Assembly (NCBI GenBank): GCA_903909435.1
Contig: CAIVVT010000061.1
Location: forward strand, 62,001 to 126,000
DNA length: 64,000 bases
Source: an uncultured Acidobacteriia bacterium
GTDB taxonomy: Bacteria; Acidobacteriota; Terriglobia; Bryobacterales; Bryobacteraceae
Direction: 5' to 3'
Both the position numbers and the translations under genes were made by a program. This document shows positions 57,769 through 64,000 of the stretch, piece after piece. Position 1 is the first letter of the stretch, and each line of letters starts with the position of its first letter. The notes under the pieces were generated by a model. That model saw only the letters and a program-made list of their open reading frames with translations, did not search any database and was not told the DNA's origin.

Positions 57769-60700
57769 GTGGTCTCTCTCAGGCAAGGTTTTAGTAGTTT
57801 CTCACTTCGCCGGACACCCGGCTTTTGCAGCGATGGCACGGTACGCAGAAGGAAATCGGTGATTGCTTCGATGGTCGGATGGTTCAGCGTCAGCGTCGCC
57901 GGCAGCGGACATCGCAAGCCTGACTGCAGCTTGTTTCTCAGCTCAATCGCCCGCAGAGAATCGAGACCCGCTTCAAACAGCCTTGTTCCCGCATCCAGGC
58001 CGGCGTCGGCGTCTATTCCAAGAACGGCAAATACCTCGGTTCGAACGTAGCGCTCCAGTAGCTCGTACTGTTGCAGCGGAGGAGCGGAACGCAGGCGAAC
58101 GAGTTCCGGCGTTTCAGTGCTGGCAGTTTGGCCCGCTGATGACGGAACGTTCGCCGCCGTTCCCGTCGGGGCGGCCAGATCTTCGAGGAAGGAAGACGGG
58201 CGGCGCGCTTCGTAGAGCGGCCGGAAGACGGACCAGTCCACATCGACCGCGACCGCTTGCGCGTTGCCCGAGTTCATTGCAAATGCGAGACACTCGAGCG
58301 CAGAAGCAGGGTCCAGCAGTGCCACGCCGCTGCGCAGGCGCTCGGAAACGCGCGCCTCACCCATGCCGCCGCCGCTCCATGGCCCCCAGTTGACGGTGAG
58401 GGCAGAGAGGCCGGCGCTGCGCCGGTAGTAAGCGAGGCTGTCGAGGAACGCGTTGGACGCCGCATAGGCGCTCATCTCCGAGCCCGCCAGAATCGACGAC
58501 ATGGACGAGAACATCACGAAGAAATCCATGTCGATGGCTTTGGTGAGTTCATGCAGAAGCCACGCGCCCTTGGCTTTGGGTTGCAGCGCTTCGTGCACCG
58601 AAGCAGCGGTGACATCCCCGGCGCTTTGATAGTGCATGAATCCGGAGAGGTGAAAGATGCCGCGCAGGGGAGGGCCTGCAGAGTTCAAAGAGTGCAGCAG
58701 GTCCTGCATAGCGCCCAGGTCGCCGGCGTCTGCGCGCGCCACACGCAAATCGGGGCAACGGGCGCGCAGCGTCTCGATGGCAGTGGAGGCGATGCCGCTT
58801 CTGGAAGTCAGGACTACATGCCGCGCTCCGCGATCAATGAGCCATTTTGCGACGGCCGGCCCCAAGCCTCCGGTACCGCCGCTGATCAGGTAGGTTGCGT
58901 CTGCGTGAATGACGACGCGTTCCGGCTCATGTCGCGCTTGGGATTTTACAAGGCGGCAGACTAGCCGGTGCCCGCCCCGGAAGGCGATCCGGGTTTCGCC
59001 GCTGCCTCCCGAAAGCACTTCGAGGGCGAGCATTTCGGCCTCATCGGTGGGAACCTCGCCACTCTCTTCGGCCTCAAGATCAACGCTGCCGCCCCAGATT
59101 TCCGGACACTCGACCTCAATCCCGCGCGCCATGCCGAACAGGGTGGACTGGAATACGCCAGCTCTTAAGACCGCTCCGCGGATGGGCTGAGTTCCGCGAG
59201 TGACCATCCAAAGGCGGGCGGTTGCGCCGCATTTTGCCAGCCCGGTGGCCAGCTCCGCAGCCTCACAGGTGACGCGCTCCGTCTGGTCGAAGCTGGCACC
59301 GGCGATGTCAAGCGCCGACAAATAGACCACGGCGGTCTTCGAGCCGGATTCAGCGGCGATTGCCTGGCTGCAGTGGGAAGCGGATGGCAGGAGGATAGTC
59401 GTGACGCCGCGTGCGAGCAGAACATTGCGCAGTCTGGAAGCGAAACCGCCGCTAGCCCCGACAAGAACCACCCGGTCCGGCCTAGCCTCGTGGGAAGCGG
59501 CTGCCTCCAGCCGCTTTGACCGCCACTGCAACTCGTAGAGCCATTTTGTTCCGGTCGATTCCAAGGGAGATTTGGCGGTTGGGGAAGCAGCCGGCACCGC
59601 CGCTTCTCCGCCAACAACATGACGCTTGCCTTCGAACGGGTATACCGGCAGGGGCACGCGCCGGTAGCGGCGCCCTTCATAGAAGCTGTTCCAGTCCACT
59701 TCGACGCCGCGCGAGTAAAGCCGCCCGAGGCTTTCGAGGATGGTCCCCGCGTCGTTGCTGTCCTTGCGAAGGGATGCATGCCAGCCCGATTCGCGCGGAA
59801 GACAACTGGCGCCAAAGCCGAGCAGAGTAGAGCCGGGTCCCGCCTCGACAAACAGGCCGCAGCCTTCGCGATGCAGCGTTTGCATGCCATCGGAGAACCG
59901 GACTGTCTGCCGGGCGTGCCTACGCCAGTACGCCGGGTCCGCCATCGCACTCCCGGCCAACTGTCCCGTCAGGTTGGAAACGATGGGCAGACGTGGAGGG
60001 GAAAGGTCCATGGTGGAGACAAGGTACTGCAGGCGATCGAGGGCTGGCTCCATTAGCCTGGAATGGAACGCGTGGGACACCGCGAGCAGCCTGCAGGAGG
60101 AGCCTTGCGCTTCGAGGCAGCGTACTGCCGCTTCGACGATTCCGCGCTGGCCCGTGATGACAACCTCTTCCGGAGAATTCAGAGCGGCGATCTCGAGATT
60201 CGGCGTATCCCGGACAAAGGCTAGAGTCCGCCCGGCAGGCGCGCGGACAGCCGCCATGGCGCCGTCGCCAGGCAACGCCTGCATGAGGCGGGCGCGTTCG
60301 CACACCAGCCGAAAGACGTCTTCCCGCCGAAAGACTCCGGCGACGGCTGCAGCGGCGTATTCGCCGAGACTGTGGCCTATCACCGCGGTGGGAGTGACGC
60401 CCCAGCTTTGCCAGAGATCTGAGAGGGCCAGGCTTATAGCTAGGATTGCCGGCTGGGCATAGAGTGTTTGATTCAGCTTGCTGACCGGGGTGTTCTCTGG
60501 CGAAATCACGTTCAGCAGGGGGATGTCCATGAAGGGGCGGACGAGTTCCTGGGCCGTTTCCAGGGACTCGCGAAATACCGGATAGGCTTCGTAAAGACGT
60601 TGCGCCATCCCCGCATATTGGGAACCCTGCCCACTGAACAAAAATGCTATGCGGGGCGCTGCTTCGAGCTTCCGATCGACTGCCGGGATGTGTGCGAGCT

Positions 60701-62243
60701 GTTGCGCCGCTTCGGTCAGGTTCCGGGCGACAATGGCCACGCGCCGGTCGAAGTGATGCCGGCCCTTCGCTGCCGTGTAACAGGCGTCGGTGAGCGCGAG
60801 GTCCGGGTTACACGACAGGTGGGAAAGATATCGAGATACCAGGGCTTCCAGCGCAGTTGTTGAGCGCGCGGACAAGACGAGCAGGTGAGGGTTCCCTGTG
60901 TTGTCTATGGCGGAGACCCGGCGAGGTGGTTCCTCGAGGACCGCGTGGGCGTTGGTCCCGCCAACGCCGAGCGAACTCACGCCAGCGCGCCGGGGGCCGG
61001 AAGCCGGGTTCCACGGGAGACTCGAAGAGTTCACGAAGAACGGACTCGACTCCAGATTGAGCTTCGGATTGGGCCGCTCGAAGTGCAGAGTCGCGGGGAT
61101 GCGGCCGCGCTCCAGGGCCAACACTGCCTTGATGAGCCCGGCGATACCCGCTGCGGCGTCCAAGTGGCCAAGATTGCTTTTCACGGAACCAATGGCGCAA
61201 AACTGCTTGCGGCTGGTGGAAAGCCGGAATGCCTGCGTCAACGCGGCGACTTCGACGGGATCGCCCAGATCGGTTGCCGTGCCGTGAGTTTCGATATAGC
61301 CGATGGTGGAGGCCTCGACGCCCGCCACCGCAAGGGCTTCGGCGACAACCTCGGCATGGCCGTCGACGGCGGGGGCGGCATAGCTCAGCTTCGACGAACC
61401 ATCGTTGTTGACTGCCGTCCCGCGAATCACCGCATGGATGGAATCGCCATCGGCAAGGGCGTCTTCAAGGCGCTTGAGCACCACGACTCCCACGCCACTG
61501 CCGAAGACTGTGCCCTGTGACCGGTCGCTGAAGGGACGGCAGTGCCCGTCCGGGGACACCAGCCCCCCCGGAAGGGACAGATAGCCGGCGCGGTGCGGGA
61601 AGCGAATGGAAGCGGCTCCCGCCAGAGCCGTCTCGCATTCCCCGTTCAGGAGACTCTGGCACGCCAGATGGACGGCGACAAGACCGGTTGAGCAGGCCGT
61701 CTGGACGGTGAGGCTGGGGCCTTTCAAATTCAATTTGTAAGAGATGCGGGTTGCCAGAAAGTCCTTGTCGCTGGCGATAAGGGTTTCGAGGAAGTCGCTG
61801 AAGTCGAGAGACAAGGGCAGAGCGCCAGAAACGACGTTGGCGAGGAGATAGGTATTGACGAGGGCTCCCGCGTAAACGCCGACACGGTTCGGAATCTTCA
61901 GAGGATCGTAGCCGGCATCTTCCAGCGCTTCCCACGCACATTCAAGGAAGAAGCGATGCTGGGGATCCATGGCAGCGGCTTCCCGCGGTGAGCAGCGGAA
62001 GAAGTCCGCGTCGAACTTCTCGGCATCGTCCAGAACAGGCGCCGCTTTGACGTACTGAGGGGACTTCAACAGCGCTTCGGGTACCCCAGCCCGCAGAAGT
62101 TCGCTGTCGCTGAAGAACGTGATCGATTCCCTTGCGTGCAGCAGGTTGTCCCAAAACGCAGCTGGCGTTCTGGCGCCTGGAAACCGGCAGGACATGCCAA
62201 TCACCGCAACGCCTGCCAGGTTCGAATCAGTCCCGCTGTTCAT
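57765..62243 (-). CDS. PKS module KS-AT-KR-ACP
   Basis: This module of about 1,492 residues makes a beta-hydroxy unit. KS has QTACSTGL with the Cys, ETHGTATDLGDP with His, and NLGHLDAAAG. Its GGLVSPDGHCRPF and AVNNDGSSK sequences resemble KSs of hybrid NRPS-PKS lines. AT has GHSLGE and the standard HAFHS motif, so malonyl-CoA is expected. KR has LISGGTGGLG, MFSSMSSILAGS and SAYAASNAF, but the usual HAAGxLDDG stretch reads HLSGFMHYQSAG, without the LDD acid of B-type reductases. ACP has AGLDSLRAIEL. No DH or ER. ATG 62243 is used; the TTG at 62264 would extend the overlap with the previous gene from 17 to 38 bases. Confidence 0.9.
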   Translation of the reverse strand: MNSGTDSNLAGVAVIGMSCRFPGARTPAAFWDNLLHARESITFFSDSELLRAGVPEALLKSPQYVKAAPVLDDAEKFDADFFRCSPREAAAMDPQHRFFLECAWEALEDAGYDPLKIPNRVGVYAGALVNTYLLANVVSGALPLSLDFSDFLETLIASDKDFLATRISYKLNLKGPSLTVQTACSTGLVAVHLACQSLLNGECETALAGAASIRFPHRAGYLSLPGGLVSPDGHCRPFSDRSQGTVFGSGVGVVVLKRLEDALADGDSIHAVIRGTAVNNDGSSKLSYAAPAVDGHAEVVAEALAVAGVEASTIGYIETHGTATDLGDPVEVAALTQAFRLSTSRKQFCAIGSVKSNLGHLDAAAGIAGLIKAVLALERGRIPATLHFERPNPKLNLESSPFFVNSSSLPWNPASGPRRAGVSSLGVGGTNAHAVLEEPPRRVSAIDNTGNPHLLVLSARSTTALEALVSRYLSHLSCNPDLALTDACYTAAKGRHHFDRRVAIVARNLTEAAQQLAHIPAVDRKLEAAPRIAFLFSGQGSQYAGMAQRLYEAYPVFRESLETAQELVRPFMDIPLLNVISPENTPVSKLNQTLYAQPAILAISLALSDLWQSWGVTPTAVIGHSLGEYAAAAVAGVFRREDVFRLVCERARLMQALPGDGAMAAVRAPAGRTLAFVRDTPNLEIAALNSPEEVVITGQRGIVEAAVRCLEAQGSSCRLLAVSHAFHSRLMEPALDRLQYLVSTMDLSPPRLPIVSNLTGQLAGSAMADPAYWRRHARQTVRFSDGMQTLHREGCGLFVEAGPGSTLLGFGASCLPRESGWHASLRKDSNDAGTILESLGRLYSRGVEVDWNSFYEGRRYRRVPLPVYPFEGKRHVVGGEAAVPAASPTAKSPLESTGTKWLYELQWRSKRLEAAASHEARPDRVVLVGASGGFASRLRNVLLARGVTTILLPSASHCSQAIAAESGSKTAVVYLSALDIAGASFDQTERVTCEAAELATGLAKCGATARLWMVTRGTQPIRGAVLRAGVFQSTLFGMARGIEVECPEIWGGSVDLEAEESGEVPTDEAEMLALEVLSGGSGETRIAFRGGHRLVCRLVKSQARHEPERVVIHADATYLISGGTGGLGPAVAKWLIDRGARHVVLTSRSGIASTAIETLRARCPDLRVARADAGDLGAMQDLLHSLNSAGPPLRGIFHLSGFMHYQSAGDVTAASVHEALQPKAKGAWLLHELTKAIDMDFFVMFSSMSSILAGSEMSAYAASNAFLDSLAYYRRSAGLSALTVNWGPWSGGGMGEARVSERLRSGVALLDPASALECLAFAMNSGNAQAVAVDVDWSVFRPLYEARRPSSFLEDLAAPTGTAANVPSSAGQTASTETPELVRLRSAPPLQQYELLERYVRTEVFAVLGIDADAGLDAGTRLFEAGLDSLRAIELRNKLQSGLRCPLPATLTLNHPTIEAITDFLLRTVPSLQKPGVRRSEKLLKPCLRETT

Positions 62244-64000
62244 AGGTATGACTTGCAAGAGCAACGTCGTTCCCGGCCGGTCTTGTTTCGCGGCGGCTTC
62301 TTATTCTGGAATTGCGGGCGGAGGCCCGGGCATTCACAGTTTCAAGGCTGGCTTTGTCCGGGTCTGCCTCGGAGGTTTCGAGGTACTGAGCCAGCTTTGC
62401 GACGGTGGGGTACCGGAACATCTCCACCGCGCCGGTCTGCTTTCCGAATTCCTGCCGGACGCGCGCCGCCACGCTCACCAGCAGCAGGGAATTCCCCCCC
62501 AGTTCGAAGAAATTGTCATCGATGCCGACTGTGTCGATTCCGAGAACCTCCTTCCAGAGTGTGGCGAGCCTGCGCTCGACGGCGCTGAGTGAAGCCGAGA
62601 CCTTCGCGGGATTGAATGCGCGGATGTCGCAATCCACGGGGGTACCGAATGCATCGAGGGTTCGGATGGAAGCGGTGGCATTCGAAGATTGCGGGGTGGC
62701 TCCGGAGCCTGGCTGCTGGAGGGTATCGACGAGCGCCACTGGGCGCGAGAACTGCACCGGCTGCGATTCGGAGAACTGCCGGAGAAAAGGACGCCGGTCG
62801 TCCAGACCAACGGCAATGGTCCCTGGAACCCGGCAAAGGCCGGCGAGCAGAGACTGGATGCCGCGGCGGACTGAAATCGCAGCGTAGCCTCTGGTCCGCA
62901 GCGTTTCGAGGCCAGGATAGTCTTTGGACAACCCGACCTCTTCCCAAGTACTCCAATCAAAACAATAACTTCTGATCTTTGCTTCAGACCTCTGCCGGTG
63001 ACTGAAAGCATCCAGGAACCGGTTGGCCGCGCAATACGCGCCGATCATAGCGCCGCCGAACAGCTGGGTCACGGAGGAGAAATGCACGAAGATCCCGTCA
63101 TCGGGCAGCAGGGAATGAAGCGCAGCGGCGCCCCATAGCTTCGCGCGAAAAGCCGAGGCCAGGCTCTCACGGGTTTCGCCGGCCAGCGCCCTTTCGCGGT
63201 AAGTAGCTGCGAGGTGAAACAGCCCGTCGAGTCGCTCCGCACCCCAGTCCCGCTTCGCCTGCTCCACTGCGTGGCTGAGGCTCGCGGCCGAACTGACGTC
63301 GACGGCTTCGTAGCGAAACCGATCCGGGTGCATCTTCAAGTAGTGCGGAATCCGATCGTCAGCGGGCGGCCGGCGGCCGACGGCAAGGACTCGTGCTCCA
63401 AGATTCTTCACCAGAAATGAAGCGAGTTCGAGGCCGATGCCTCCCGCGCCGCCGCTGATGAGATAGAGGCCCCCTGGTTTGAAGGGAAGGGCCTGCAGCG
63501 ATGCCGCGTCCGCGCTCACGCGTTCGAGTCTGGGGATCCACCTTGCGCCATCGCGCCAGGCGATCTCGGGCTCGGCTTCGATACTGTTTAATTCGGCCAG
63601 AACCGGCCGGGCCTGTTCCGCGGCGGCGTTCTGCAGATCCAAATGTGTGCAGACAAGGGACGGAAGCTCCTGAGCGATAGTTCGGACCAGGCCGGCAGCC
63701 ATGGCCTTCTCCGCGACTAGGCGATCGTCCGGGCGCACCGCCTGCGTATGCGTGGACACGACGAGCAGCCGCTTTAGGGTTTCGTTGCCTCCCGCCGCCA
63801 GAGCCTGGACAAGATTCACCAGACTATAGACGGCGTCGTCCAACACCTGCTCTCGCACCTCAAATCCGACGACCGGTGCGTCGGCGCAGGACCAAAGGTA
63901 GACGATGGCCCCGGGGTCAAGGGAATCGGAACGAATCGACTGCAGGAGAGTGGCGTAATCGGGGGCGGAGTCCGGACGGATGAAGTACTCGAAGGCCGTG
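62227..64000 (-). CDS. Megasynthase fragment: KR and PCP-like carrier, 5' end beyond window
   Basis: The frame is open through the right end of the window, so the start and N-terminal domains are missing. What remains is a KR structural region, a KR catalytic domain and a carrier. The KR has YLISGGAGGIGLEL, HFSSVTQLFGG and GAYCAANRFLD, so Ser, Tyr and Asn are present. The carrier has DDNFFELGGNSLLLV with the phosphopantetheine Ser; LGGNS is the NRPS-type (PCP) form rather than the GxDS form of the other four ACPs. A charged linker of about 40 residues ends the protein. It overlaps the next gene by 17 bases. It is the first visible step of the line and may belong to a hybrid NRPS-PKS or loading enzyme. 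Confidence 0.85.
   Translation of the reverse strand, partial: TAFEYFIRPDSAPDYATLLQSIRSDSLDPGAIVYLWSCADAPVVGFEVREQVLDDAVYSLVNLVQALAAGGNETLKRLLVVSTHTQAVRPDDRLVAEKAMAAGLVRTIAQELPSLVCTHLDLQNAAAEQARPVLAELNSIEAEPEIAWRDGARWIPRLERVSADAASLQALPFKPGGLYLISGGAGGIGLELASFLVKNLGARVLAVGRRPPADDRIPHYLKMHPDRFRYEAVDVSSAASLSHAVEQAKRDWGAERLDGLFHLAATYRERALAGETRESLASAFRAKLWGAAALHSLLPDDGIFVHFSSVTQLFGGAMIGAYCAANRFLDAFSHRQRSEAKIRSYCFDWSTWEEVGLSKDYPGLETLRTRGYAAISVRRGIQSLLAGLCRVPGTIAVGLDDRRPFLRQFSESQPVQFSRPVALVDTLQQPGSGATPQSSNATASIRTLDAFGTPVDCDIRAFNPAKVSASLSAVERRLATLWKEVLGIDTVGIDDNFFELGGNSLLLVSVAARVRQEFGKQTGAVEMFRYPTVAKLAQYLETSEADPDKASLETVNARASARNSRIRSRRETRPAGNDVALASHTYEQRD

Overview
The window is high-GC bacterial chromosome, roughly 60-65% GC by eye. 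Its gene content suggests an Acidobacteriota member, perhaps Bryobacterales or Solibacter-like: many small secreted proteins of unknown function, TPR proteins, a NifJ-type pyruvate:ferredoxin oxidoreductase, MacB-type permeases and a large modular polyketide synthase. This taxonomic call is inference; there is no rRNA gene here to confirm it.

Layout. From 1 to 38 kb the window is mostly ordinary chromosome in short operons. 1-8.4 kb holds a tandem thioredoxin-fold protein, an MFS transporter, a HAD hydrolase overlapping a LON-domain protein, and a plus-strand run of shikimate kinase, glycerate kinase and a secreted GH78 rhamnosidase-like enzyme. 8.4-13 kb is minus strand: a metallo-beta-lactamase-fold hydrolase, lipoyl synthase, and a glutamate formiminotransferase preceded by an imidazolonepropionase-like protein that has lost its metal ligands. 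13.4-18 kb carries nifJ and a dihydroorotate-dehydrogenase-like gene. 19-24.6 kb is a tight minus-strand array of thiD, tyrS, two FtsX/MacB permeases and a very divergent dihydropteroate synthase. 24.6-36 kb holds secreted and TPR proteins, a PP2C phosphatase, miaA and an alkaline-phosphatase-superfamily enzyme. 36-38.5 kb has a FitAB-type toxin-antitoxin pair, a lone TPR gene and gene-poor DNA with a strong inverted repeat. It looks like the edge of an accessory region.

38.5-64 kb is one minus-strand polyketide synthase operon that runs off the right end of the window. Genes overlap by a few bases or are separated by 8 bases. In transcription order the proteins are: a truncated megasynthase ending in KR and a PCP-like carrier; KS-AT-KR-ACP; KS-AT-DH-KR-ACP; KS-AT-DH-ER-KR-ACP; KS-AT-KR-ACP-sulfotransferase-thioesterase; and a 319-residue membrane-anchored protein of unknown function. 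The last synthase has the architecture of CurM (curacin A) and of the cyanobacterial olefin synthase. In those systems the beta-hydroxyl is sulfated from PAPS, and the thioesterase then hydrolyses and decarboxylates the chain to leave a terminal alkene. The domain order here predicts a reduced polyketide ending in an isolated internal alkene, two methylenes and a vinyl group (a 1,5-diene). This is the most interesting system in the window. The starter unit, loading enzymes, phosphopantetheinyl transferase and any regulator are not visible and probably lie beyond 64 kb or elsewhere.
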